DNA of 64,000 nt, taken from assembly GCA_963834725.1 (NCBI GenBank), contig CAWICN010000001.1, forward strand, positions 4,092,001 through 4,156,000. Reading direction: 5' to 3'. This DNA is from PALSA-693 sp963834725. GTDB taxonomy: Bacteria; Actinomycetota; Acidimicrobiia; Acidimicrobiales; Palsa-688. Each line of letters opens with the position of its first letter. Position 1 is the first letter of the stretch. The position numbers and the translations under genes are program-made. Under the pieces are notes generated by a model, which saw only the letters and a program-made list of their open reading frames with translations, was not told the origin of the DNA and made no database searches. Of this stretch, positions 34,167 to 43,085 are shown piece after piece.

Positions 34167-35143
34167 CGGGCCACATCCGCAAGCTGTTCGCCCAGGGTGG
34201 CCGCCAGGATGGCAACATCGTCAGGCCCTAGCTCGGTCGCGAACAGGTAGGGCAGCCGTAGCTGTGGCAGCGGCAGCAGGTCCGCCAGCCGGGCCAACTG
34301 CGCCTCTTGCAGCTGATGCCGCTGGCGTCGAAACTCCGCCGCCCGGACCATCCGGTCGACCTCCGCCGGCTCCAGGGCCAATCCGGAGGCCGCGATGGCC
34401 GCTGCCGCGTCTGGGGGCAGATCGAGATCCGTCCAGATGCCATTGGCGACGACCGGGGCGAGCTGCACCCGGGCCCGGTCTTCCAGGTGGAACGCGGTCT
34501 CGGCGGCCTCGTTGACGGGCGTCTCTTCCGGCACGGTCACCAGCATCACTTGACAGCGATCGGCATCACCGAGCATGCCGATGACGTCGACCGCCTGATC
34601 CCGGATCGGCCCGACCGCGGCCGCGTCGACCAGCCCGTAGGCGCTGGCCAGGAAGGTCACCGCATGACCCGCTGCCGGAGCATCGACCACGATGAAATCC
34701 GGCGTGCCTGCTCTGCCGGCGGCGCTCTGAGCCTCGAGCTGTTTGACCTTTCCGAGCACCAGGATGTCTTTGATCCCTGGTACGGCGGTGGCGACAACGT
34801 CGAGGGTGCCGGTGGATACCAGGCGTCGCGAAATCCGGCTCATTCCGTGCTCATCCAGGTATTCGAGTAACGCATCATCGGGTGTCAGGGTCCTGGCTCG
34901 AACCTCGGCGCTTTTGGTTCGAGCGCCCGCTTCGAGGAGCACTGTCTCCTGGTAGGAGAGGGCGTCGGACCGCCCGTACAGGGCGGGTAACCCGCCCTTG
35001 CCCTCCACATCCACGATCAGGGTGGTGTACCCCGCTCCGGCCGCCAGCCGGCCGAGCGCGGCGGCGACAGTCGTCTTGCCGACCCCTCCCTTTCCAGCCA
35101 CGATGGTCACCCGCGCGGGCGGAACAAAGGATGCGGGCTCCAC
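34163..35143 (-). CDS. ArsA/GET3-like ATPase, first of a pair
   Basis: A 326-residue protein has Walker A VAGKGGVGKTTVAAALGRLA, LIVDVEGKGGLPALYG, and FIVVDAPAAGHAVTFLAS. It is shorter than its partner and differs in the switch residues, suggesting a heterodimer. The gene is divergent from whiB across about 245 bases, which must hold both promoters. The pairing with WhiB and PBP is conserved in mycobacteria from memory. Confidence 0.85.
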   Translation of the reverse strand: MEPASFVPPARVTIVAGKGGVGKTTVAAALGRLAAGAGYTTLIVDVEGKGGLPALYGRSDALSYQETVLLEAGARTKSAEVRARTLTPDDALLEYLDEHGMSRISRRLVSTGTLDVVATAVPGIKDILVLGKVKQLEAQSAAGRAGTPDFIVVDAPAAGHAVTFLASAYGLVDAAAVGPIRDQAVDVIGMLGDADRCQVMLVTVPEETPVNEAAETAFHLEDRARVQLAPVVANGIWTDLDLPPDAAAAIAASGLALEPAEVDRMVRAAEFRRQRHQLQEAQLARLADLLPLPQLRLPYLFATELGPDDVAILAATLGEQLADVAR

Positions 35144-35388
35144 GGACCTCCCAACGGCAACGACGACATCGGTCTGGCTGGAGGCCTGCCGCCGACGGGG
35201 TGCGGAGTGGAGTCAGAAATCGTGGGTCACCCTTCGGTGAGGCTCAGCTAGACCGTCAGACTACCCACCTCGCCTCCAGGTCGACGGGATGGGGAAAGTG
35301 CTGGTCAGGGTGGTGTACTTCCGAATATTGCCCCTTGTTTGCGTGACAGGGCGGGGACTACGTTGCTCCACAGATAGCGGAAAGGGGG

Positions 35389-35649
35389 ATGGTGGCAAGC
35401 GTCCAACATGTTGAAGATGCATGGCAGGCGAAAGCAGCGTGCCGCGGGCCTCACACCGCGCTCTTCTTCCCGCCTTCTCACTTCGAACGCAAGGACGACA
35501 AGGAGTTTCGGGAGGCCAGGGCGAAGGCCATTTGCGCCACCTGCCCGGTGAAGCGGCCGTGCCTGGACTACGCCCTGCGCATTCGTGAGCCACACGGCAT
35601 CTGGGGTGGGTACAACGAGGTCGAGCGCAGGGAGCTGCTCGGGCGCTGA
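35389..35649 (+). CDS. whiB: WhiB-family Fe-S transcriptional regulator
   Basis: An 86-residue protein has the four cluster-ligating Cys at 18, 49, 52 and 58 (CATCPVKRPC) and the GIWGGYNEVERREL turn and basic tail. GGAAAGGGGG lies immediately upstream of ATG 35389. Position next to the ArsA pair and PBP suggests a WhiB4-like member, a redox-responsive factor acting with a sigma subunit. Assignment to a subtype is inference from synteny. Confidence 0.9.
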   Translation: MVASVQHVEDAWQAKAACRGPHTALFFPPSHFERKDDKEFREARAKAICATCPVKRPCLDYALRIREPHGIWGGYNEVERRELLGR

Positions 35650-35911
35650 GCACGTGGTCAGTAAGGCCGAGGGCCTCGTTCCTGCGCCTGCCATGAGGTG
35701 GTGCCCCGGTAACGTTCACCTGATGGTCGCACCTCTGCCTGAGGATCTCACGGTCAGTCGGCCCGCGACCGCCTGGGCCGTCTGGACCGCCTGGGCCGCC
35801 GGGGTCGAGCGCGCCCAGCGCGCCGGCGGGTCCCCCGGGCCAGAGGCGAGCGCGGGCCCGTACTTCGCTGACGCCCCCTGTGGGCCGCCTCGCTAGCCTC
35901 CGGGCCGGTCA

Positions 35912-36223
35912 GTGACCTGGCGAGCCGCCTGCCGGCGCGACGAGATCCCTGTCGACCGGGGGTGGCCGGTGTGGGTCGGGACCCGGTCGATCGCGGTCTT
36001 CCGCGTGGGGGACCGACTCGTCGCCGTCGACAACGTGTGCCGCCATCTCGGCAACCCGATCGATGATGGACTCGTCGAAGCCGGTTGCCTGACCTGCCCA
36101 TGGCACGGCTGGCGGTATGACCTGCGCACTGGCGAGCACCTCACCCTGTTCGGGCGCCGGCCCGGACTGCGTATCTACCCCGTTCGGACCGAAGGTGAGG
36201 ATGTGCTGATCGACGTCGACTAG
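35912..36223 (+). CDS. Rieske-type [2Fe-2S] ferredoxin
   Basis: GTG 35912 starts a 103-residue protein with the two Rieske ligand motifs CRH (Cys 43, His 45) and CPWHGW (Cys 62, His 65). It is a small soluble single-domain form that would donate electrons to an oxygenase or reductase not adjacent here. The 260 bases upstream, after whiB, hold no supportable gene. Confidence 0.85.
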   Translation: MTWRAACRRDEIPVDRGWPVWVGTRSIAVFRVGDRLVAVDNVCRHLGNPIDDGLVEAGCLTCPWHGWRYDLRTGEHLTLFGRRPGLRIYPVRTEGEDVLIDVD

Positions 36224-36292
36224 GCGAAAAGACCGGCCGGTTCGCGAGGTGCCCCCAGCGGCAGCCTCGGCGCGCGCGAAGCTGAACTAACC

Positions 36293-38594
36293 ATGCGATT
36301 GCTCTGGAGGATCGTCAAGACGATCTTCGGGTCGCTGTTTCTGGCCATCGTGGTCTTCGTCGGAGCGCCCGCCGCGTTCGGTCTCACCATCCTGGCCGCC
36401 CTGATCTTCCTGCCCTTGCCGGCGACGATCCCGATCCCGAAACCGAATCCGAGCATCCTTCCGACGATCATCTACGACCGTTACGGGCATCAGATCGCCA
36501 CCCTGCAGGCGTACGACCGCAACGTCCCGGTTACCGAAGCCCAGATCCCCGAGGTACTCAAGGAAGCCGTCATCGCCGACGAGGACCGCAACTTCTACCA
36601 TCACGGCGGCGTCGATCTGCGTGGAACCCTGCGCGCCCTCTACGACGACGTCCGCCACAAAGGTCCGCTGCAGGGCGGCTCGACCATCACCCAGCAGTAC
36701 GTCAAGCTGGCCTTCACCAACGAGCAGCGCACGCTCGTGCGCAAGGTCCGCGAGGCCATCCTGGCCAGCCAGTTGGACCGGGAAGCCAGCAAGAACGAGA
36801 TCCTCTACCGCTACCTCACGGTCGTCTACTTCGGCGACGGCAACTACGGGATCGGCGCGGCCGCGGAAAACTACTTCCACGTCCCCGTCGGCGACCTCAC
36901 CGCCTCGCAGGCGGCCACGCTCGCCGGGCTCATTCCGGCTCCGAGCGACCGGGCTCCGCGAGAACACCTGGCCGACGCGGAGACGGCCCGAGAGCTGGTC
37001 CTCGAGGAGATGCGGCAGCAGGGTTACCTCACCGCAGCCCAGTATCAGGCTGCCATCGCGACAGCGGTTGGTGCTCGATGACGGCCATACCATCCGGTCC
37101 GGCGCCACCATCGTGTACCCCAACCAGGCCACATCGGCCACGGCGTACCCGGACTTCGTCGACTACGTGACCCGCTGGCTCCTCGCCCACTTCCCGGCGG
37201 CGGCGGTCTACGGCGGAGGTTTGCGAGTGCAGACCACCCTCGATCCGGCCTTGCAGGCGGATGCCTCCGCCGCGGTGGCGACCACCCTGTCGGGCACTAG
37301 CCCGCCCCTCGACATGGCGATGGCGGTGGTGGAGCCGAGCACCGGTTTCGTGCCGGCCCTGGTCGCCGGGCGGGGCTTCGGGTCCACCTCGCAGGTAAAC
37401 CTGGCTCTGGGTGGGTGCGACCCTCGTCCGGCCGCCAGGGCCACGGTGGGGGTGGCCGCCACCTGCTGGTCCGGCCAGAGCATCACCGGAGGCGGCGAAG
37501 GACGTCAACCCGGTTCGGCATGGAAGCCCTTCACCCTCGCCACCGCGTTCGAGCAGGGCATTCAACCCGACGCCCTGTACCCGGCGCCCGGCATCTACCA
37601 GATCCCCGGCTGCCAGGTGCCGGCCGGGCAGCCCGCGAACGCCTGCCAGATCCATAATGACGAGCCCGGCAGCATCATCGGCACCGAAACCCTCGCCCAG
37701 GCCACCGTCGAGTCCACCAATACCGTGTACGCCCAGGTCGCCCCGCAGGTGGGCTGCACGAACGTGGCCACCACGGCCAAGAACCTCGGAATCGAGTCCG
37801 CCTACTACTCCACTCCGCCCTTCTACTACTGCCAGAGCTACGCCCTCGGCGAGGTCGACGTGTCACCGCTTGACATGGCTTCGGCCTACGGCGTCTTTGC
37901 CGACCATGGCCTGCGGGCCGTTCCCACCCCGATCCTCGAGATCGTCAACAGCTCCGGAAAGATCCTGGTCAACAACATCAGCCCGCTCCCGTCGGCATCC
38001 CAGGTCCTGCCGGCCAATGTGGCGGACAACGTCACGAACGTGCTCCAGGGGGTCGTGTCCGGCGGTACCGGGACCGCCGCCCAACTGGGCCGCCCGGCCG
38101 CCGGCAAGACGGGCACCACCAGCAACTACACCAACGCCTGGTTCGTCGGCTACACGCCGACCCTGTCCGCCTCGGTATGGATGGGGAACGCCAACAGCCA
38201 GGCCGCTCCCATGGGCGACGTCAAAGGGGTGGACCCCGTGTACGGGGGCACCTGGCCGGCGATCACCTGGCAGGCGTTCATGACCAGGGCGCTGGCCGGA
38301 GTGCCGGCGACCCCCTTCACGGAGCCGGCGCCCATCGTGGCGCCCCGTGCGGCCTCCGCCCTGCAGGCTGCGCCCACCACGACCCTTCCGATCGAACCCG
38401 GGCCGCCCGGCTCGATTCAAGGAACGCCGGTGGGCGGGCCCTATCAGGTCCCACCGCCGACCTTCGGGGTACCGGCGCCGGTGAGTCCGACGGTCCCGTC
38501 GACCTCGACGACGGTCGCCCCATCGACCTCGACCACCTCGACGACGGTCCCCAGGCAACCGCCTCGATCGACGACCACAACGACCGCCCCGTAG
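36293..38594 (+). CDS. Class A penicillin-binding protein, split by a frame change
   Basis: From ATG 36293 there is an N-terminal membrane anchor, then the glycosyltransferase-51 domain (VIADEDRNFYHHGGVDLRG, QGGSTITQQYVKLAF, REAILASQLDREASKNEILY, YFGDGNYGIGAAAENYF). At about 37065 the frame changes; the first frame stops at 37081. The second carries the transpeptidase domain: SAWK in GRQPGSAWKPFT, STN in ESTNTVYAQ, KTG in AAGKTGTTSNYTNAW. A Thr/Ser/Pro-rich tail ends it at 38594. It polymerises and crosslinks peptidoglycan and resembles PonA2. The split may be a sequencing error, a true lesion, or two polypeptides; GTG 37068 could restart translation. Confidence 0.8.
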
Positions 38595-38631
38595 CAGATA
38601 TTCAGCACCCAGGCCCGGCTGGTGGGTGCGG

Positions 38632-39018
38632 TCAGCGGTGGCGCCGGCTGGTAGTGAGGGCGGCCGGCCTGACCAGCACCCGGGTGGTGCTGACCCCGTC
38701 TCCGGTTGTGGTGACTTCGGTGCGGATGTCGCTCGGCGGCACGGCGGCCAGGTCGATGCCCCGGGCGGCCAGCCAGGCCTCAGCCAGGAAGCGGGCCTGC
38801 TCGGCCACCTCCGGTGAAGCGCCCTCGGCCACCTCGACGACGACCCAGTCGGCCGGCGAGGTGCGCGGCGCCCGGCTCGGATGCCACATGCCGGCCATGC
38901 CTGCGGGCGGCTCGAACCGCATCGGTCCCCGGTTTTTCTCCGTAAGCACGCCCCAGAGCATCAGCCCGGCAACAATGAGCCAGCACGCTGCAAATCCGAC
39001 TACCTCAGCAACGCCCAT
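38632..39018 (-). CDS. Small membrane-anchored protein, unknown
   Basis: From ATG 39018 the product has one N-terminal membrane segment (VVGFAACWLIVAGLMLWGVL), then a soluble domain with MAGMWHPSRAPRTSPADWVV and an alternating pattern. It ends RVLVPALTTS-like, rich in Arg. I recognise no family. It is convergent with the PBP gene and 32 bases upstream of the pseudo-protease stop, in the same direction. Confidence 0.55.
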   Translation of the reverse strand: MGVAEVVGFAACWLIVAGLMLWGVLTEKNRGPMRFEPPAGMAGMWHPSRAPRTSPADWVVVEVAEGASPEVAEQARFLAEAWLAARGIDLAAVPPSDIRTEVTTTGDGVSTTRVLVRPAALTTSRRHR

Positions 39019-39050
39019 GTAATCCACTCCCCATCAACCAGGGTAGTGCA

Positions 39051-40211
39051 TCACTGGCCGCTGGCCAAGGTTCCACCAGGGCAGGTGAGCACCTTGTTGC
39101 ATGCGGCCTCGACGTACGGAGCAAACCAGACCCCACTCGACGTGAAGTTGTAGGGCGCGTAGGTGAGCGATCCCACCGCCACCACGTCGCCGGCCTGGTT
39201 GATCAGGGGCCCGCCCTGGAAGGCTGGGCCGACGGCCGCGTCCTCGGTGATGCCGCTGGCCGAGACATCGATGATGGTGCCCTGAGCTATCGACGCTCCG
39301 GCCGATCCGAGTCCGGACACGGCGTAGACCCCGTCGCCTGGCTGCGGGGCCGGGGACAGGGTGGCGGCCGGGAGGGCCCGCAGGCCGCCCTGCGGGAGCA
39401 CGAGCAGAGCAAGATCGTATTGGGGGTCCCAGGAGCGGACGCTGACGGGGGTGCTGGTGTTGCCTCGCTGGATGTAGACGGTAGGGCCGGGACTTATCGT
39501 GGCCGCCTTGACCGTGGTGTAGGAGGTCAGGAGCAACGACTGGGTGGCGTTGGAAGACACCACGAAGGCGCTTCCAACCGTCGGTTGCCCGTTGGCATCG
39601 AGGCTGTGGACGAAGTAGACGGACGGCGCGACCTGCTTGATCAGGGCCGCGAGCGGCGCCGGCCCAATCTTGATCTGCTGAAGGGCCTTGAGCTGGTTCT
39701 GAATGCTGGCCTTGGCCGCTGCGGTGGCCGCGGCCAGGTCACTCTCGGCGTTGGTGAACTGCTTCTTGTAGCCCGAGATCAGCGCGTTGACGCGGTCGTT
39801 GGTCTGGTTGAGTTTGTACTGGTAGTAGGAGAAGAGGACCACTCCGCTGAAGCCGGCCCCGACGGCCAGCGCCAGGATCAGGCACGCGATGCCGAGAAGG
39901 CTGCGGGGGAGGATTCGGGTCCGCAGCCTCGACGCCCGGCCGGGACGGTCGCCGGGCGGGCCGTCGTCGAAGTTCCCCCGGCCGCGGCCGGTCCGCGGGC
40001 CGGTGGGCGGGCCGTCGTCGTTCCCACCCCGGTTGGTCCGCCGATCGGTACTCGAGTTCGTCCCGGTTCTGTTGGACTGCGGCCGGCCGGTCCTCGGCTC
40101 TGCCCCCCGTGTCGCACCCTTCGCCCGCGCTTCAGCCGCTTCGGCCGCAAGGGGCGGCGGCCAACCGGCTTCGCTCAGGGCGTCGGAGTCACCCACACGC
40201 GACCTCGCCAT
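39051..40211 (-). CDS. Membrane-anchored HtrA-like pseudo-protease
   Basis: From ATG 40211 (MARSRVGDSD) there is a charged cytoplasmic region, one membrane segment (LLGIACLILALAVGAGFSGV), a short coiled coil and a trypsin-like domain. The fold is clear (GSAFVVSS, SLLLTSYTTVKAA, DPQYDLALLVLP, GPAFQGGPLINQAGDVVAV). The catalytic His is replaced by Thr in TSYTTV and the nucleophile Ser by Gln in FQGGPL; the Asp of YDLALL remains. It is therefore very likely inactive and acts by binding. The N-terminus as given avoids an upstream repeat region that is coding on the other strand. Confidence 0.75.
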   Translation of the reverse strand: MARSRVGDSDALSEAGWPPPLAAEAAEARAKGATRGAEPRTGRPQSNRTGTNSSTDRRTNRGGNDDGPPTGPRTGRGRGNFDDGPPGDRPGRASRLRTRILPRSLLGIACLILALAVGAGFSGVVLFSYYQYKLNQTNDRVNALISGYKKQFTNAESDLAAATAAAKASIQNQLKALQQIKIGPAPLAALIKQVAPSVYFVHSLDANGQPTVGSAFVVSSNATQSLLLTSYTTVKAATISPGPTVYIQRGNTSTPVSVRSWDPQYDLALLVLPQGGLRALPAATLSPAPQPGDGVYAVSGLGSAGASIAQGTIIDVSASGITEDAAVGPAFQGGPLINQAGDVVAVGSLTYAPYNFTSSGVWFAPYVEAACNKVLTCPGGTLASGQ

Positions 40212-40261
40212 CGCATTCACGGTACTCCGGGCCCACCCTGACCAGGGGTAGGGTGCGGACC

Positions 40262-41347
40262 GTGGCTGACCCGCTTCCCGATGCCGCTCCCGTGCCAGAG
40301 TCGCCGGAAGAGCCAGAGTCGCGGGAGCAGCCAGACTCGCGGGAGCAGCCAGAGTCGCGGGACCAGCCCGAGTCGCGGGAGCAGCCAGAGTCGCGGGAGC
40401 AGCCAGAGTCGCCGGACCAGCCCGAGTCGCCGGAGCAGCCAGTGTGGCCAGAAGCCCTGCAGCCGGGTCACCTGATCGACGTGGCACCCGGCGTGGTCCG
40501 CCTGGTCGCCCCGAATCCCGGGATCATGACCGGCCCCGGCACCAACACCTATCTCCTGGGCGCGGCGCGGGTTGCGCTCATCGACCCCGGTCCCGACGAT
40601 GACCAGCACCTGACCGCGCTGCTCGAGGCGGCCGGTGACCGGTTGGGCTGGATCCTGGTCACCCATTCCCATGTCGACCACTCGCCACTGGCGGCCCGGC
40701 TGCAACAGGCCACCGGCGCGCCGATCCTGGCCTTCGGACCGGCTCCCGGAGGATCGCCGGCCGGGCTGGAGGCCCACGATCAGGCGTTTGCCCCTGACCG
40801 CCTGCTCGTCGACGGCGACCGGGTGGACACCGGCGAGCTGGTGGTCGAGGCCGTGTACACGCCTGGCCACGCGTCAAACCATTTATGCTTCGAGATGGCG
40901 GGGACGGGGTTGCTGTTCTCCGGTGACCATGTCATGGACGGATCGACGGTGGTGATCGGTCCGCCTGACGGCAACATGGCCGACTACCTGGAATCGCTCG
41001 ACTACGTTCGCCGCCGGGCGCCGCGCCGCATCGCCCCTGGCCACGGCGACATGATCGAGGATCCGGCGGCGGTGCTCGATGAGTATCTCCGCCATCGCCG
41101 TGAACGGGAAGTCCAGGTGTTATCGGCGCTCCGGGCTGCACCGGACGGGAGCACGACGTCGGAGCAACTGGTCACCGCGATCTACGTCGGTCTTCCCGAG
41201 GCCCTGCGCCGGGTGGCCAGGTGCTCGGTCTGGGCGCATCTGATGAAGCTGGCCGCCGAGGGGAAAGCAGCCGGGGTCGAGCCCCTCGACCTCGATGCCG
41301 CCTGGCGGGCAACCACCGCCCCGCTCCCCTCGCCCGCCCAGGTCTGA
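40262..41347 (+). CDS. Metallo-beta-lactamase-fold hydrolase with N-terminal repeats
   Basis: GTG 40262 follows AGGGG. Residues 13-60 are degenerate Glu-Ser-Arg/Pro-Glu/Asp-Gln-Pro repeats from an 18-bp DNA repeat. Then comes a LACTB2-like domain: NPGIMTGPGTNTYLLG, the zinc motif THSHVDHSPL, YTPGHASNHLC, SGDHVMDG, APGHGDMIEDP, and a C-terminal winged-helix-like part. It hydrolyses an ester, thioester or phosphodiester; LACTB2 is an endoribonuclease. The divergent gene is the pseudo-protease. Confidence 0.82.
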   Translation: MADPLPDAAPVPESPEEPESREQPDSREQPESRDQPESREQPESREQPESPDQPESPEQPVWPEALQPGHLIDVAPGVVRLVAPNPGIMTGPGTNTYLLGAARVALIDPGPDDDQHLTALLEAAGDRLGWILVTHSHVDHSPLAARLQQATGAPILAFGPAPGGSPAGLEAHDQAFAPDRLLVDGDRVDTGELVVEAVYTPGHASNHLCFEMAGTGLLFSGDHVMDGSTVVIGPPDGNMADYLESLDYVRRRAPRRIAPGHGDMIEDPAAVLDEYLRHRREREVQVLSALRAAPDGSTTSEQLVTAIYVGLPEALRRVARCSVWAHLMKLAAEGKAAGVEPLDLDAAWRATTAPLPSPAQV

Positions 41348-41359
41348 TCTGATTCGGGT

Positions 41360-42547
41360 CTAACCCGGTTTGGATGTGATCGCGGCCTCGATGGCGTCGA
41401 GCATTCGGGCGGTGCACTCGCCCATCTCCACCACGGGCGCGATGTCGAGCACCGCGTCGACGAGCGACGCGAACACTCGGCTGGCCGCATCGCCGGCAAG
41501 CGAAGCCGGTTCGCCCCGGTCGCCGCCGGCCGAGACGGCCGGATCCAGCGGGATGCGCGCCAGTAGCGGGGCCCCGATCTCCTGGGCCAGGCGCTCGCCA
41601 CCTCCCGAACCGAACAGGTCGTAGTGCTCGCCGTGCGGGCAGGTGAATCCGCTCATGTTTTCGACCACGCCTGCCACGCGCAGGTAGCCCTTGCGTGCCA
41701 TGTCGGCGGCTCGCACTGCCACCTTCTGGGCCGCCAGCGCGGGAGTGGTCACGATGAGCATCTCGGCCCGGGGAAGCATCCGGGCCAGACCCATCTGAAT
41801 GTCCCCCGTCCCGGGCGGCATATCCACGAGCAGGTAGTCGAGGTCGCCCCAAGCGACCTCTTCGAGGAAATGCTGGACGCCGCGGAGCAGCATCAGGCCG
41901 CGCCACATGATCGCCTCATCCTCGGGAGAGAGGAACCCCATGGACACCACCTTGAGCAGCCCCGCGCCGAGGGGCTTCGTCAGCGGCTCGATCCTGATCC
42001 GATCACCTGTCCCGGACGGGCGTGCTTCCAGCCGTCCCTCCATCCCAAGCATCCGGGGCACCGAGAAGCCCGCGATATCGGCGTCGAGAAGCCCGACGAC
42101 GAATCCGCGTGCGGCCAGGGCCGCCGCCAGGTTGACCGTCACCGACGACTTGCCGACCCCGCCCTTGCCCGAGGAAACGGCCAGCACCCGGGTCCGGCCG
42201 GGTATCTCGGTGGCCGGTGGGTTTTCCCGGGCTCGCCGGCGGGCCCGGTCCATCAGGTCCTTCTTCTGGGCGGCGGACATCTCGCTCGTCCGGACGTGCA
42301 CGCTGGTTACTCCGGGCAGGCTTCCGACCCGAGCGGTGACGTCGCGTTGGAGCTGAGTCCGTAACGGGCAGCCGGCCGTGGTCAGGGCGACCCGGACCGT
42401 GACCGAACCGTCCTCGCTGATCTGGCAACCCAGGTACATCCCCAGGTCGACCAGATCATGTCCAAGCTCGGGGTCGATGACACCCCGCATAGCGGCGAGA
42501 ACCGACGCTTCGCTGATCCCGCTGATCCCGCTGATCCCGTTGGCCAC
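41360..42547 (-). CDS. mrp: Mrp/NBP35-type ATP-binding Fe-S carrier
   Basis: A 395-residue protein has an N-terminal MIP18-like domain (SVLAAMRGVIDPELGHDLVD) and then a ParA-type ATPase (VSSGKGGVGKSSVTVNLAAA, LLDADIAGFSVPRMLG, DYLLVDMPPGTGDIQ). The usual CxxC cluster site is CPHGEHYDLFG, with only one Cys. It transfers Fe-S clusters to apo-proteins. Its start carries a 9-bp tandem repeat giving Gly-Ile-Ser three times. It is divergent from the A-type carrier at 42688, with which it probably works. Confidence 0.88.
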   Translation of the reverse strand: MANGISGISGISEASVLAAMRGVIDPELGHDLVDLGMYLGCQISEDGSVTVRVALTTAGCPLRTQLQRDVTARVGSLPGVTSVHVRTSEMSAAQKKDLMDRARRRARENPPATEIPGRTRVLAVSSGKGGVGKSSVTVNLAAALAARGFVVGLLDADIAGFSVPRMLGMEGRLEARPSGTGDRIRIEPLTKPLGAGLLKVVSMGFLSPEDEAIMWRGLMLLRGVQHFLEEVAWGDLDYLLVDMPPGTGDIQMGLARMLPRAEMLIVTTPALAAQKVAVRAADMARKGYLRVAGVVENMSGFTCPHGEHYDLFGSGGGERLAQEIGAPLLARIPLDPAVSAGGDRGEPASLAGDAASRVFASLVDAVLDIAPVVEMGECTARMLDAIEAAITSKPG

Positions 42548-42687
42548 GCCTGTCAGTCTACGAGCGCAGGGTAGGTTGACCCGGAGGAGGCTGACCAGCC
42601 AGGTTGAGCTGTCGATAGCCGGCTGCGTTGGACTAGCATCTCGAGGAGCGGGCGCTGGCGCGCCTTGGACTTAGCGCAGGAGGACCG

Positions 42688-43044
42688 GTGAGCACCACCC
42701 AGACCGACGTCACCCCCATCGAAGCCATCACCTTGACCGACACTGCCGCCAGCAAGGTTGCGGAGCTGATGGAGCAGGAGGGCAACCCCGATCTGGCCCT
42801 GCGAGTAGCGGTACGACCGGGCGGGTGCTCCGGCTTCAGCTACGAGATGTTCTTCGACACCGACGTTGCCAATGACGATGTAACCTCGTCGTTCGGCCCG
42901 GTCAAGGTCGTCGTGGACCCCTCGAGCGCCAGCCTGCTGCAAGGTGCGGTTCTGGACTTCAAGGACGGGCTGCAGGGCGCCGGGTTCAGCATCAACAACC
43001 CCAACGCCAGCCGCACCTGCGGCTGCGGGCAGTCCTTCAGCTGA
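42688..43044 (+). CDS. HesB/IscA-type Fe-S cluster carrier
   Basis: GTG 42688 follows AGGAGG. The 118-residue protein has the A-type core (ITLTDTAASKVAELMEQEG, GGCSGFSYEMFFD, VVVDPSSASLLQGAVLDF) and three conserved Cys (CSGF and CGCG). It is divergent from mrp and followed almost directly by an Fe-S oxidoreductase. This supports a cluster-assembly role. Confidence 0.9.
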   Translation: MSTTQTDVTPIEAITLTDTAASKVAELMEQEGNPDLALRVAVRPGGCSGFSYEMFFDTDVANDDVTSSFGPVKVVVDPSSASLLQGAVLDFKDGLQGAGFSINNPNASRTCGCGQSFS

Positions 43045-43085
43045 GCTGACAGCTGCCTGTCACCTTCGCCCTGGATGGGCGATCC

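Noticed and set aside
40212..40487. N-terminal extension of the pseudo-protease
   Set aside because: The extension consists of Ala-Pro-Ala-Thr-Leu repeats that are only the reverse strand of the repeats coding in the metallo-hydrolase gene. ATG 40211 is more sensible.
41360..41372. Tight gap between the metallo-hydrolase and mrp considered as an operon
   Set aside because: The two genes are convergent, so they cannot share a transcript; the short gap is a tail-to-tail junction.
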